A stretch of DNA of 64,000 nt, from contig OX365947.1 of NCBI GenBank assembly GCA_947247005.1, positions 7,421,030 to 7,485,029 on the forward strand, given 5' to 3'. Both the position numbers and the translations under genes were made by a program. The notes below the pieces were generated by a model. That model did not search any database. It saw only the letters and a list, made by a program, of their open reading frames with translations, and was not told where the DNA came from. This DNA comes from Spisula solida (Eukaryota; Mollusca; Bivalvia; Venerida; Mactridae). This document shows positions 1-13,682 of this stretch, in pieces. Every line of letters starts with the position of its first letter. The stretch's first letter is position 1.

Positions 1-943
1 TATGCACATACTAGTACATGAACTATATTGATTTTGTATTTCAAAGTGTTTTCATTATCACAGTTTTTTTGTATTCCTGTTTATGTGTCCAGAAAGATAG
101 TTCTACACTTTTTGTCTAAGGCTTGATTGGTGTGATTTTGGAATTTAGCTCTCTGAACTGGCCTCTACTTCTCTACTGTATCTCGATTCTATCTTATGTC
201 GGTTGGCTAAAGTATTTCAGACGATCTATAAAGCTAAAGAAAACTGATGCCTAGAAGTGCAATGACATCTGACGTTAGACAACTCTGCTCCAGAATTGTC
301 CTACAAACCTTCCACCATACAAAGCAACTCATGCAACTACAATCATAAGATACATGTATATCTTAATTGAAATACTGTGCAATACACAGATAATATAAGA
401 CGGACAATTAATACTTTCGTTTGCAATTTTGACATGTGATGTCCTTAATTGCCGAGAAAATGTGCAATAACGGCTCAACGTTTGGTGGTTTCATGTTTTG
501 TAGGCATTAAAGTAAATGTCAAACATTATTGACCACAAATTGTTCGTAATTGATCGTCGTGCAAACTTTAGGCATGTCTACATCAATATAAATAATATGT
601 GTACCAATAAACAAAACATTGAAAAGATTATCAACTTTTGACAAATTGCATTCAACGTATAAATTAGATAAAAGGTCAAATCGTGATTCACCATCATGAG
701 GATTTGTTTTGATATTTTTAGTCTGTATTATTTTGGTGATTAGAGAAAGATTTTGACATTACAAACAAATTGCGTTTTTATTTATCAACTAACCATAATC
801 AGAATGACCAGAATTATACAATTGCTTGTCATTTTCTTTATACCAGGGATTCGCGGGGACGAATGCAATAAACACTGTTTAAGGTATCACCCTTTGAAAG
901 ACGAATACAAATCAACAGTATTCGGGAAGTGATCACCAGACTG
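1..943. other. AT-rich DNA without identified features
   Basis: No supportable gene or repeat seen. Confidence 0.6.
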
Positions 944-1515
944 CAACACTGCTTATGAAACATACACAGAACGATACGCTTTGCTAGGCGATCACAAAAC
1001 TAAACTATTTATGAAACATGCATGTACACAGAGCAAACCTCTTTGGAAGGCGATCACAAAACTAAACTGTTTATGAAAGATGCTGAGAGCAACACTATTT
1101 GGGAGGCGTTCACAAAACTAAACTGTTTATGAAATATACACAGAGCAAAACTCTTTGGTAGGCGATCACAAAACTAAACTGTTTATGAACATACACAGAG
1201 CAAAACTCTTTGGTAGGCGATCACAAAACTAAACTGTTTATGAACACACACAGGGCAAAACTATTTGGTAGGCGATCACAAAACTAAACTGTTTATGAAC
1301 ATACACAGAGCAAAACTCTTTGGTAGGCGATCACAAAACTAAACTGTTTATGAACATACACAGAGCAAAACTCTTTGGTAGGCGATCACAAAACTAAACT
1401 GTTTATGAACATACACAGAGCAAAACTCTTTGGTAGGCGATCACAAAACTAAACTGTTTATGAACATACACAGAGCAAAACTCTTTGCTAGGCGATCACA
1501 AAACTAAACGGTTGA
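944..1515. repeat. Minisatellite, about 55-bp unit, about 10 copies
   Basis: Tandem copies containing GATCACAAAACTAAACTG and CTCTTTGGTAGGC. The central copies are almost identical and the outer ones diverged, which suggests recent homogenisation in the middle. Confidence 0.9.
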
Positions 1516-3502
1516 TGAAACATACATACATACTCTTGTGGACCGTTCATGTTCTACGTGTTGATAAGTAAATAAAATGCTTTGGGGAAGGTTTCATTCT
1601 TACTTTAGGAACAAACGGAACTCTGTGTCTATGGGTTTCTTCGTGACGCAAGTTTACATGTAGTTTATTTCGGATATAATAGCAATGTGGTTAAAAAAAT
1701 AACAAATGAATATATTTTATATTAAGATGGTTGGCTCAAACAGGAATCAAAAACCCCTACTTTATACGTACACGATGTGCCTTGTTGAGAAGACGACGTA
1801 CATGCATTTACATAAATAAAACCTTTGTAAAGTACGTAAGTAAACGACCGCTGTCTTGCCATTTGTGGTTGACATGCAATCGAATGCATATTAAAATTTG
1901 ATACCTACCATCTGCGGCAAGTATACGATGAGTATTTGATTAGCATTATTAAAATTTGTTTACGCATTCCAAAACTTTCCTATACACCATGTCTGGCTAT
2001 GTTGTCTGTCCTGATTCAAGTACAATCTAACTATACTCGCAACCAATGGCAACATTATGATTTATTTGTTCAATGTCTTCAAATAAATCAGCCACAGTCT
2101 ACAGGTGGTTTATGTATTGTTAATTTGTGTCTATATTTAAATGATAAATGTCGTAATATGCACGAATTTGCATGAGCAATTAATCAACTACTGAACATTA
2201 ATCGATGAAATATGATAATTATTTACGAAACATAACGCATAACTTAATCAAACTGAACGGTCAATGCCTTCCATCATATCATTGGACAATGAAAACCAAG
2301 ACACATTGCATATTGGTTCACAATTTCATCCAATCCAAGTTTGCACTCGACGGTGGTTTTGGGGTCTTTGTGCGAATGCGAACGGAAAAGGTTAATGCAT
2401 GTACTACCGATCCAAAATTAATTTAGTTAACATGTTACCGTTTTACTTTTTAAAAGCCAGGTTGTTGTTGGTCAACCATTTGCTAAAGCATGTTTTTCAT
2501 TGGCTAACCATTCCTAGATTTGTTTACAAATTTATTTGAACTACATGTATAAAGTGCACAAATTTTGCATACGCTTGTAAAAACTGGAATCATTGATGTA
2601 AAACTTGTGATTGAATCTGAATGCATAGTTCAGTGTTTGGTATGGTTGCCGGATAGGTCATGTTCGGACACCGTTTGCATTTTGATCTACAGTGTATTTC
2701 GATAATCAAATACAAAATACAAAAACGTCTTCACAATTACAAAAAGATTGCCTATTTTCCAACCCAAAACTACACAATAAGGCAAGTCTTTAAATATAAA
2801 TTCTGAGAAAACGACTGGTAAATGACTTCTTACAAAGTAAACATATGTCTACTCTACAACCGCATACACTTTTAAAACGTTCTGGACCTGCAAAACATAA
2901 TTCTGTTACAATCGCTAACGTCCATATAGAAACTATATGATGTATTGGTGATTGATAAAATCACTTATTTTCTTGCATTAAATTTCGTGGGGTTTTGGTT
3001 TAATGAAATTTTTGCGGGGTTGTAAATTCATGGATTACAAACTATGGAAAGGGAAGCTCTTGTTATATTTGGGAGGTCGATTGTTTTCGTGGTTAAGCTA
3101 AACCACTTCTTTTTCTTTCCATTCGTCTTCACACTGTCACTGCCGCACTTCTTGAGGTCCTCTGTCGTGCCATAACGTTTCTGAAATAGTGTCACTGGGA
3201 TATTAACCACGAAATCAAAGAAAAATCAAAGCCAGCGAAAAACAATTATTTTACAATAACTAAGTACATGTACACTACGCAGTGAGTCTGTGTGAATTCA
3301 TTGTCACTGAATTTCTCATATTTATGATAATGGATTTTTGTCAAATAAATAAAACATTGTGCACCTTTTAATAAGTAGGACTGATTGATTGAAGTTAAAC
3401 TATATAAACGCATTGCTAATACGTCATTGTTTCTATAATCAGAATATTAATTATTCACCATAGGAGCATCCCTGAGTAATGTAACTATAAAATTTTATGG
3501 CA
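1516..3502. other. AT-rich DNA without identified features
   Basis: Two short open frames (1936-2175 and 2205-2426) have no recognisable motif and no splice context that convinces me. Confidence 0.55.
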
Positions 3503-3509
3503 TTACAGT

Positions 3510-4008
3510 CAAAGACCTAAATACACAGATTGGACACTTCGTTGAAAACGGAGAGAAAATGCAAAATAGCATGCAGCAGATTCTGATATTTTGCATGAAC
3601 ACTTGTTTGCCATCCTTTTTTAATGACCAATATCTCATTTTGAAGAGCTAAGCTTCTTCTGCTGCATGATGTAACTTTTTTTTATCTCTTATTGAATTCA
3701 AAAGAATATTGTTTGAATGAGGCAGACCGGGTATTTTCTGATAAAATTGGAAATTACATTAAATTAAAGTAGGTCTTGCTCTTTGAGCTATATTGTTTTA
3801 TTCCTTGACTGATTTCAATAAATTAGGTATCATTTTAAAGCAGAATAATAAATCTATTGCATAAACTTATTAGTTTTTTCCTATGTATATTAAAACAGGA
3901 GATATAAGGTTTTAAGAACAAACGAGATTTCGCGAGATTTCAGAAAACTGCCGCGAGATATTGTGAGATTTGGTAGATTTTTCCAATCTTTGCATATTTA
4001 GGTCTTTG
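3510..4008. mobile_element. Non-autonomous DNA element, CAAAGACC termini, 7-bp TSD
   Basis: 499 bp, ends CAAAGACCTAAATA and its complement, flanked by perfect TTACAGT direct repeats (3503-3509, 4009-4015). The interior holds short GAGATTT repeats and no open frame. Same termini as the 36-bp element at 56698. Confidence 0.8.
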
Positions 4009-4215
4009 TTACAGTTTAGTTATCATATGTAATTTCCTCCCTCTACGGTAATATTTAGTAAACATTGTGTCTGACTCTTGCGTATTTTTTAAAAATAATA
4101 GTTCGTCTTAAGTCAATGGCATATTTAGCAGACTCCAAAAATAGACTTTCATAGCATGCCCAACCTTGTATATCGCAGAACCAAAAATAGTCTTGCATCA
4201 CTAGCATGCGTGTAG

Positions 4216-4366
4216 CAACGTTAAATGTCGCATCGACGCTAAATGTCGCAACCGACGCTAAATGTCGCAATATCTCCTGACGCTAAATGTCGCATCTGTG
4301 ACGTTAAATGTCGCAACAAACTGGCCTGACGTTAAATGTCGCAACATTAACGCTAAATGTCGCAAT
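4216..4366. repeat. Irregular array of a 15-bp motif ACG(C/T)TAAATGTCGCA
   Basis: Seven near-identical copies in the same direction but with unequal spacers, unlike an ordinary tandem repeat. Two more copies, with a shared flank containing TATATCGCAGA, lie at 6840-6875. Confidence 0.8.
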
Positions 4367-6839
4367 CCTTTATAAACACTCATTTTTAGTATAACTGTTC
4401 TAGTTTTAGTCCAGACGTATCCACAGTTATTAGGGGTTTACCCAGATCAGATGGTTTGCAAATGATTGCTACCTGTAGGCTACTGCTCCATTAAATCTTA
4501 CAGACGCCACACCTTTCTGCAAGCAGGTATCTCCTCATTGAAGTGACATAAAGAATGGTAGGGGGTTCAAAACCTATATTGATGGTCTAATTGTAACATC
4601 ATAATTAGCGCCATCAATAAACACACCTCTACTCACTTGTATTGACAACATATTCCTTAAACAAGTCAGCCAGAACCACAGACAATCAGTAAGTAGTCTT
4701 TTTGGCGTACCAAACAAGGGGAGATCACTGTTCATGAGATTTTGTTAGGACGTGTCGAAATGGTGTGAAAATTGTCGAGCTACTATAGATTTCTTATGTG
4801 GCTACGGTTTAGTGTACGTTATTTGCCCCGGGGGTATGAAATGTTACAATGGAAAAATAAAAATATAATCTGAGAATTTCTTTTTTGTTCTATCCCATTA
4901 TATGGACAACCAAGTGCAACGAAACTTTGACAATATAGCATTTATTTCATGTGTTAGCTTTCTTTCGAAATACACTACATACATTTCTAGATTTGAATTA
5001 TCTGACATGCACATTTATCAATGCTTTCACAGAATGAAGTCTTCATACAGTCATTTAGAAGTCGTATATAAACTGTTTGTTTTGTTCACAGTGCAAACTT
5101 GCCAAGCGATTGGCGTTGTCTGTTTTGCAGGGCTTGCTCTTCGGTTGTTTCCCTACATCCCTTCTTCCCTCCTTGATAAGAAGGGGTGGCCCTAGAGCTC
5201 GTCTTTGTCTAAGCGACTTCGTCATGATGCTTTTATTTCTGTTTATCTCTTATTGGAGACGAACAAACTGCTTGACGCGTGTATATGGTCGCACGGTCAT
5301 GATACGCTCTCTGCTCTATTCCCCTAAACATATTATTATTAATATTATTTAATCATTAATTAATCTGGTCTTTTAGATTTCTTAAATTTACTCAAATATT
5401 TAAACAGGTGGGGATTTGACTAAAATTCTAAGTTAATGATTGGTTTCTAAGAGTGGAGTAAATCTGAGAGCGTATCATGATTAAAGCGTTCAACAAACAG
5501 TGTCATGTTTTACCATAAATATATACATATAAAGGAGAAGATAACTGAATGATTCATTTTAACGAAAGCATATATGCCCCAGTCTGCACCAGTTTGGTGA
5601 ATTACCTCCCTTTAATAAAAGTGCAATATGCACATTTTAAACTCTGAACACAGTTATTAAGAAAATCTATATATCAAATACAAGCTAGGGCGGGGGTGGG
5701 TGAATGTTAGTATATACTAACATTTTAAAGGAGATACTCTTCGTTTATTTTCTGCTTTACGTAAAGTACCGGAAACAAACGAACACTACGCGGAATCGGC
5801 CGAATAACGGAGATCGGTATCATACGTACTTTTCCGGAATTTGATATTCACTCTGCTGTGCATTTGAACCGCACACGTAAACTATTGCAACATTTCTTCA
5901 TACAAGTACTATATACTATGCTAAAAAGTCGTCATTAATTATTATGAAATAGGCCTGATAATTGAACTGAATTGCCGGTGTATATACACCAGAACTCGGA
6001 CAAAAATGTTGGTAACTACCAGCACTGCCATACTTCTCAAACATAGCTGTGATCAAATCTCTCATGGTTGCCTGTAATTGATAATCACTTTGCCTACGCA
6101 TAACGTTCACAAATTATATTGCAACAAAATCACGACATCATCACACCGTACAACACGTTGTGTGTAAGGCAGTTTTGTTTGTGGAAGGCAGAGCCACACG
6201 CGTTTTGCGCTACTAGAGTAGGGTAAGTATTTGTTGTTTTATATGTGTTATGCGTTGCTTTTGAGAGTGATCACTTACATATATCACTGAAGCGATGAAT
6301 GAACAATTTGTATATACAATTCATGTGTCAACAGATGCCATATTATTCGAGTAAACAGTTTTATGTATGCGATGTTTGCAAAAATGTCGTAACTATCGCC
6401 GTTGACATTGAATTCTCGACTTAATTTGTGGTTTTGAACAATTCTAAAGCATTGAATACAAACTTCAATCCTTCCTCAATATATCTGTCGTTTCCGTTTT
6501 GGCAAATGTACAGGGAGGTAATGCGTTATTTATCTGAGCTGCAAGGAACACAAACTCGTTCTCGACTTGAGAGAAGGAACTAACAATATTGCATTGTTGA
6601 TCTGAATAGCATGTCAGTTTGAAGAACACGTATTCTTCGATATATTTATACTAGATTTTGTCGCAACAATAACTATGCCTCGTACACAACAGCCTAACGT
6701 GTTTCAGATTTGCAAGTTGTCATTTGCTTTCAATAAGGCACGGAAGTAAATCACTAATTAATGTGAGATATAATTCCATGAATAAGTGGAGATCTTCATA
6801 TTGTTCGCTGATCCAGGAATAAGTTGATTAGCGCCTGTA
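4367..6839. other. Mostly unique AT-rich DNA
   Basis: Contains a perfect 22-bp palindrome (5703-5724) and a 64-codon minus-strand open frame (5916-6110) that I do not recognise. No supported gene. Confidence 0.5.
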
Positions 6840-6875
6840 ACAACGTTAAATGTCGCATCGACGCTAAATGTATAT
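6840..6875. repeat. Dispersed copy of the ACGYTAAATGTCGCA motif
   Basis: Two motif copies back to back as at 4216-4250, followed by a fragment similar to the flank of that array. Confidence 0.7.
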
Positions 6876-8525
6876 CGCAGATCCAATAATGCACACTACA
6901 TAATAAAAAATATTTAAAAAATCGTTCGTTTGTTATGATACGCAAATGTCGCTCCTTGTTTACCACGGGAAAGACATTAACAATAATTATTTTATTCTAT
7001 GAATACAAATATACATTATTTTGCGGTACATGTAAATTGTATTTATCACATAACATGTGGCCTAGCAGTGTCGTAAAGCCATGCTGGAAATATCTTTCGG
7101 CACTCCCAGAGTGTGCAATAAATGTCAAAATTAGCCTGACGTGACGTTAGCCAATCCATGCCTTGCTCCTAGCTCATGACGTCAGGATAATACCAGTTTC
7201 AAGACGTCGCGCTCATTTATACATACCTCTAAATTACCTCTTGAACATATGCAACAAACATGACACAAGCCCTTCACCAGGGACAGACGGCGCGCTGTGG
7301 TACCCCAGCGCCTTAAAGCCAGAATCAGCTTTTCCCCAGCGCCTTAAATCATGCAGTGGTGTCTTCAAATCAGTAATGGTGTTAATAATTTGGTCTGAAT
7401 AGTGTTATTCAGGCTTGTTTTATGTGAAAAAAGTTCTTAAAGTAGCCTTTAAATTCAGGATAACCATGCAGTTATCTCTTTTAAATATTTTAGCCATTCT
7501 CATGGATCTGTATAAGCTCAAATCCTAGCAATGCCCCAGCACCTTTTCTGGGGAAGAGCCTGATGACCATTTTGAACGATAATGAGCGTTCTCTAATGTT
7601 AAGCGATAAATAGAGACAAAGCCTCGTTGCATGTTTGTTTGTCCATTTGTTTAATAAAACTCGTATGCAATGAGCACTCCTGCAAGGTCTAAGAGTTACT
7701 TGTTTCAACTATGAGTCAACAACCACGGTAATTTTGTCAATAACTATTTTATTAACAAATACGGGAGGTATTATGACGTACGTTCAAATTAAACAACTTT
7801 AACAATATCCCATAAAATTAATGATCCATTCATCGCTTCATGTCGCGTGATTTTTTATTACATGGCGACGAAAAACGTTGAATATACCGGAGTTTATAGT
7901 ATAAAAATCACGATTTGGTATTTTTATGATTCTCATTAAAACTAATTACAAAAATGTACATAAACATAAATAGCATAAACACGCTAAAACAAACTAAACA
8001 CCATAATCAACACGACACAGTAGATCAGTCGTAATCATAAATCAAAGTTATTTGATGGGTGTGTTTTTAATATGGCTTTGGGTCTCATAAATACCCACGA
8101 TCATGGGTTGGAAAGCAAATTTCTTGTATTTCTTAGACAAGGTACATTTGTAGAGTCACCAGTCGACTGTAAAAATGAATTAAAAACAAATCGAACAAAG
8201 AAGGCAGCACTTAACAGAATCAGCCGAGCATGAAAGAAACAAAATGGACCCAAAAGAAAAATCACAGACCGCATGTACACTCCACATTGTGACCAATTTG
8301 CGGTCTGCATTGGTCCAACACAAACATGAACAAGAAGAGTGAAACTTAAATGCTACTAAGTTCTAATACCAGGAGTAAAAAAGGGTTAAGCGTCACCATA
8401 AATGATTTAATTTTTAATTTATTATTTCACAATCGACCTTAGATACTAGATAGTAAGTGTAAAAATTAATATCATACTAATTAATTATGCTAAAGCTTAC
8501 TTTGTGGTAAGCGTGTACAACTGTC
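6876..8525. other. AT-rich DNA without identified features
   Basis: Short open frames (7163-7402, 7490-7708, 8101-8310) lack recognisable domains or splice support. Confidence 0.5.
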
Positions 8526-8526
8526 A

Positions 8527-8825
8527 TGATCTGATATACCACAAAGTATATAACATTACATAATACCATAGTTGTCAAGTTCTAATAAGGAAGAAGAAAG
8601 GTGTAATGCACATTGCACACATCCTGGTTAAAATGAGTTCACGCAAATACCGTCTTATGCAACCACCCAAGAAATACGAGCCGTTCTGTAGGAAACTTTC
8701 ATTATCTGATATCACAAAGTATAGCACTATATAATACCATAGTTGTCAAGTTCTAATAAAGAGGAAAGATATTCAGCACATTGCAAAATAGTGGTCGATA
8801 TGAGTTCACGCAAGTCCGTCTTATA
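8527..8825. repeat. Imperfect tandem duplication, about 175-bp period
   Basis: Two copies (8527-8663 and 8701-8823) share blocks such as ATAATACCATAGTTGTCAAG and TGAGTTCACGCAA, with small indels. Confidence 0.75.
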
Positions 8826-8847
8826 ATAAGGAATACATACATTTATA

Positions 8848-9054
8848 CACAGGCCTAAGAAATTATATCACAAAATACAGAGTTTTGAAATTCCCCATCA
8901 TCCCGTCATTACTATATATAATAGTTAAATAGTGGATTCCTGATGGGCCGGAAAAAAGCGTTGCCAACCTGTCTATTATATTAGTATAGTAATGACGGGA
9001 AGATGGGGAATTTCAAAACTCTGTATTTTTATGATATAATTTCTTAGGCCTGTG
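8848..9054. mobile_element. Foldback MITE, CACAGGCCTAAG termini, 7-bp TSD
   Basis: 207 bp with inverted arms of about 65 bp, flanked by perfect ATTTATA duplications (8841-8847, 9055-9061). A shorter member of the same family is at 62663-62756. Confidence 0.88.
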
Positions 9055-9738
9055 ATTTATATAACGCTGTCTTAGAAGAATAAGGTCGTAAGTGTTATTA
9101 TAATGTAATTCTGTCGAGACCAAAATATACCACCAATAAAGGTAGGCCTAACTTGTAGAACGCGTTTCATATTCCGTATAATTCGATCTAAATAAATTAG
9201 TACAAATGTACAATTAAATGCATGGGAAACCGGGTATACTGGGGAAAACCGAACACCTTTCGGACCATGTGATAAGTACGGTTTACACAACCGTTCGATA
9301 TTCTAAAAACGCTTCTAATTTCAATTTAAAAAGTGCTGTATATGTAATTTTGATTGGTGTCATTTTAAAATTGCAGGTACACAACCTTCAAGACCTAATA
9401 TACCGTCAATAAATGTAGCTTGTAGAACGTGTCGACCTAGAATAGATTAACTATACGATATAAGATTCAATGAGCTACAGTAACTGGTATTTGTACTTGG
9501 CGACATCCTACAGTAACTGCACACATATAAAACATACAAAGTTTGTCAACCCATGATAAAAATGTGAATTTACATGAAACGTTATCTATACATTTATCAG
9601 CAAACCGGTACATGCTCATGGTGAATCAATAATAATCATTGTACTTTTACATCAAAAGAAGCATATGCACTTGTAACATGGTCTATCTTTGTTAGTACAG
9701 GCGAATTTCAAATAAAGACCCCTCCCCCAAAAGGCACA
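9055..9738. other. AT-rich DNA without identified features
   Basis: Nothing supportable seen apart from short chance open frames. Confidence 0.5.
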
Positions 9739-10345
9739 TTGCGGGTTGAGTATAAAGGCTTGCTTGAAAGATCCTTTTTTGGGTATATGTGTGCTTCGTT
9801 CTACCTTTGACTCTTGCGTGGATGGCTAGGTGCTGCCGTCAGTTCTGTGTGGCTTTGGATTGTCTGTGTGTGGATGGCTATGTGCTGCTGTCAGTTCTGT
9901 GTAGCGTTGGGTTGTATGTGTGTGGATGGCTAGGTGCTGCCGTCAGTTCTGTGTAGCTTTGGATTGTCTGTGCGAGGATGGCTAGGTGCTGCCGTCAGTT
10001 CTGTGTGGCGCTTTGGGTTGTCTGTGCGTGGATGGCTAGGTGCTGCCGTCAGTTCTGTGTAGCTTTGTCTTGTCTGTGCGAGGATGGCTAGGTACTGCCG
10101 TCAGTTCTGTGTAGCTTTGTATTGTCTGTGCGTGGATGGCTAGGAGCTGCCGTCAGTTCTGTGTAGCTTTGGGTTGTCTGTGCGTGGATGGCTAGGTGCT
10201 GCCGTCAGTTCTGTGTGGCTTTGTATTGTCTGTGCGTGGATGGCTAGGTGCTGCCGTCAGTTCTGTGTAGCTTTGTATTGTTTGTGCGTGGATGGCTAGG
10301 TGCTGCCGTCAGTTATGTGTGGCTTTGGATTGTCTGTGTGCTACG
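9739..10345 (+). repeat. Minisatellite (52-bp unit, about 10 copies) with unique leader
   Basis: Units contain GGATGGCTAGGTGCTGCCGT and CAGTTCTGTGTAGCTTTG. The 90-bp leader (TTGAGTATAAAGGCTTGCTT onward) and one repeat unit recur at 22806-22930, so the array is part of a dispersed element in which the unit amplified. Confidence 0.88.
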
Positions 10346-10949
10346 GTGTTTGCCGGGTTTTTTCCAAGCGTGGTAATCAGAGAGAGTCCCAAGGGTGCAT
10401 GGTTTTATTTACATTTCGTACGGTATCAAAATGGTATATCGCACATACCACAAAATTGATCAGAACCCTTAGTGTATACAGGTGCCCGAACAATAGGGGA
10501 TTCTTAACACAACATAACTGTTGTTTACGCACCAAATTAAGCGGAAAACTGTTGTTTCATTCAATGCTTTCTAAAAACAATGAAATGCTTAACTGCTCGC
10601 ATGGTGACCCCCATTGACATGTTTTACGACCATATGACAAACTCAGTGACCCCTGGACTTCCAGTTATTGACGGATAGATCTTGTCAAGGGGCCATTGTG
10701 ACAGTGAGTCAGCTAACCACAAACCACAAACATCGATACGACAGAAATGAACTCGCAGCTTAAGTGAATACAAAAATACAAAAGGCTACACAATACTAAA
10801 TAACATTGTTGTACTACACGTATGCTGATTGTATGATATTTGCAAAAAAATACTTTTTTATAGATTTTCTTATTTTGTTTGTACATGTAGTTTACAATAA
10901 TTTATTTAAGGTCGATTTTGAACAAGTTTTTTTCAACTTTTATTAACTT
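10346..10949. other. Unique DNA without identified gene
   Basis: A 105-codon open frame beginning in the minisatellite (10300-10617) runs on here but has no recognisable domain. Confidence 0.5.
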
Positions 10950-11080
10950 TGCTGAACGTCTAGCAAGGGAATTACTGGTACCGTTATTATTTCGTCATTG
11001 GTATGACGCGGCCTGGGATCGAACCCAAGAACCCCGCACTGAAAGCGCATGTTCAACACTAGGCGGCTATGGAGGAGGTG
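10950..11080 (-). mobile_element. tRNA-derived SINE, family A
   Basis: On the minus strand a tRNA-like head with B box GGGTTCGATCCC (about 11011-11022) is followed by a body with CCAGTAATTCCCTTGCTAGA. The same body or tail occurs at 32.65, 59.97 and 24.09 kb, and a head at 37.92 kb. Confidence 0.8.
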
Positions 11081-12489
11081 GTATATTTTGCATGGCCAGG
11101 ACGAAGGTCGGCGTCAAAACGTGTCCTATGTATATAATATTATGTAACATAAACTATGGACTTTCACTACAGAATAAATTCACGTATTGTTCTTGAATTT
11201 TCATTTTCACGATAATTTTTGTTTATAACAAAATAATAATAAATCGAACAAGTAAAAGCAACATGCAACAGAAAAGCAGATCCTGAGCGCCTGGTAATGG
11301 ACAACCTGGTGTTTAGCCTTGATTGGACCCCCTCCTCCCGCACTGAAATCAGAAGCTATCCCAATGCTTCATACTACCAATGCTTCTTGAATGGCCGTTT
11401 CCTGATTTAGCCAACTTTCTAGGAATATTCGTTTTGATATGAAATTGTCATTGATTAATTATCCTTGTTTTCTTACACCAAATCACTAATTAAACTTCAT
11501 GTACAATCAATGCATGTACAATGTATATTTAATTACCCCCACACTATGTAAGCTATGAACAGCCAATTTTTATTGAGGTTTAAAACAAACTTTTTTACGT
11601 AGGCGGGGGAAGCGATTTTCATTCAACTCTTACGTAGAACATAACATTTTCTGGTTACTGACGTCACTATATTCGTCAGCAGTACATGAGGTTACTGAAG
11701 CAGAAGCCGGGCTTTGTTGTACATTGTATTAAGTTTTAATATATATAAAATATGGTATAAGTATCAACAGTTATTCCTAATATGGTCTGCTTAGTCAAAC
11801 GGACTGTTTACTGTGCCTTGTACTAAACTGATCCTCAATTTTAGATCATAATTCATAAATAAAAAAACTAAAAATATATACTAGTAATCGCATACATGTT
11901 GTTTTTACATAATAAGCAAGTAACTTAAGCGTTCGTAGACATGTAATTATATATACTATGTATCATCCGCACGCAAGCTTGAAATATAAATCTTGCAAGT
12001 GAGAAACTTGCGGAAGTAATTACGAAAAACAAAAGCGGATATGAGCATTTGTAATAGGATACGCTTGATAAAAACATGAATACATGTAATATGAAATACA
12101 TGTATAGCCAATGGTCCGTTGTCTAAGCAAAGCGCTACCGTGCGCCTTTATTTAGTTACCTCCCATTCAATTGAATATAGAAGGCAAGGATTATCTCTCG
12201 TGGAAAGCGCTACGTAGCGCTCACTCATGTTAACTGTCATGTTAATGTCTCCAGGGTTCTCAAGACCTGATGTCCTATTATTTTGAGCTTCCTTGGTTAC
12301 TGGGTGAACTAAAAGTGTGAAGGTACACAAGATAAACAAGAGGAGGCTTGTGGGACAGTCTTAGAACAGCATAACGACATAAGACAATATGACATGTAGT
12401 CGAACTTGAGGAGAAATTGCGAAAAAAATAGGCATTGTATTATAGGACTATTTCAGTATCGTAAGACAATGCCCCAGGGTGGGATTTTG
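11081..12489. other. AT-rich DNA, no gene supported
   Basis: Contains a stretch with repeated AGCGCTAC/GTAGCGC motifs near 12130-12220, related in style to 17.5-17.67 kb, possibly old MITEs. Nothing else seen. Confidence 0.5.
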
Positions 12490-12822
12490 TACTTGATTAA
12501 AAGAAGAAAAAGAAGAAGAAAACGAAAGGGAAAGCAGAAGACGACGAAATAGAAGAAGAGAAAAGGAAGAAAAAGAAAGAAAAAACAAGAACAAGAGAAG
12601 AATAAGAAGAAGACGGCGGGGAAGAAGAATAATAAGCAGAGAAAGAAGAAAGAGAAGAAGAAGAAGATGAATAAGATGAAGAAGTTGAAGATGAATAAGA
12701 TCAATAAGATGAAGAAGTTGAATATGTAGAAGATGAATAAGAAGATGGAGAAGAAGAATATGGAGAAGAAGAAGATGGAGAAGAAGATAAATAAGAAAAT
12801 AAGACGAAAAAGAAAGAGAATA
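12490..12822 (+). repeat. 330-bp GAA/AAG-rich purine tract
   Basis: Almost pure A/G for about 330 bp on the plus strand (AAGAAG, GAAGATGAATAAG variants). The two long minus-strand open frames here (poly-Leu/Phe) are products of the low complexity, not genes. Confidence 0.95.
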
Positions 12823-13682
12823 CTTTCTAGTGAAACCAGGTTGTTGATGTTGCACATTGAACCTTTGAACCGTCTTGTCGCTAATTGTTGATAACGAAAT
12901 ACATGTATTAGAAATTAGTATTTTTCAGTCTATAAGCAAAAATAAGCAAAAATAAGCAAAAATAATATTAACACAAACTCTTAAGCCATATTTACACTCT
13001 AGATCCCTTAGACTTAGGCAAAGGGGGCATATGATACAAGGGGGGCAAACAAGAGCGGATAAAATGAACATCAATTAATTCAAAAGGACAACACTGCTTT
13101 GTTGTCCAGTTAATTTGTAGTATTATTTCGTGACATGTTACAGCCACAAGTCACTTGTGCATTTATGTATTGCATGTACGTATTTTGTGTAATTCTTAAT
13201 AAGTAGCAAAACATGGACTTAAATAAGATTAGAATCGTTCATCATTAATGTCGATGTTTATTTTGAACACGTGCTATTCGGCTCCAGTTTTCTGAAATTC
13301 GAATAACTTTATAAATTAAAACTTTCATTAACGTACGATAATCGAGTTTATTCATAAATAATGAATGTATGTCAAAAATGTGGTTGAATATACTTATTTC
13401 TAAAAATCGTTGAATGTGTCCTCTTATCGATTATGTCACCTCGCGGTCTCGCGTGAGTTCGCGCAATTCATTTCAAATGTCCCACATCGGTGTTCAAGTG
13501 AATACAAATAAATTAAGATCTAAATCTTATGGAAAGTTTCATTTTTTTCTAATTGGATTCTTTAAGTGCATAAATATGTCTCCTTCTCTAGTATAATCGA
13601 ATTTCTTTGTTACCCAGTCTTGTGTGACAAGTATAGTCCATAAAACATCCCTGGTGTCTTACATAAAATATGTCAACCTCCT
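12823..13682. other. AT-rich DNA with a small AAAATAAGC repeat
   Basis: Three tandem copies of AAAATAAGCA at 12940-12965; otherwise nothing identified. Confidence 0.5.

Noticed and set aside
5916..6110. 64-codon minus-strand open frame (MNVMRRQSDYQLQATMRD start)
   Set aside because: Composition is acceptable but I recognise no domain and no splice partner; not enough to call an exon.
7163..7402. 79-codon plus-strand open frame
   Set aside because: No recognisable motif, no splice context, and similar lengths occur by chance across the window.
10705..10713. TGAGTCAGC, an NF-E2/antioxidant-type site
   Set aside because: A single 9-bp match in unannotated DNA far from the gene is expected by chance.
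11005..11075. A tRNA gene on the minus strand
   Set aside because: Only the B box is good; arms do not fold into a full cloverleaf and the body is shared with other SINE copies.
10918..11196. 92-codon plus-strand open frame
   Set aside because: It overlaps a SINE in antisense.
12448..12857. Two overlapping 134-135 codon minus-strand open frames
   Set aside because: They translate the low-complexity purine tract into poly-Leu/Phe; no gene-like composition.
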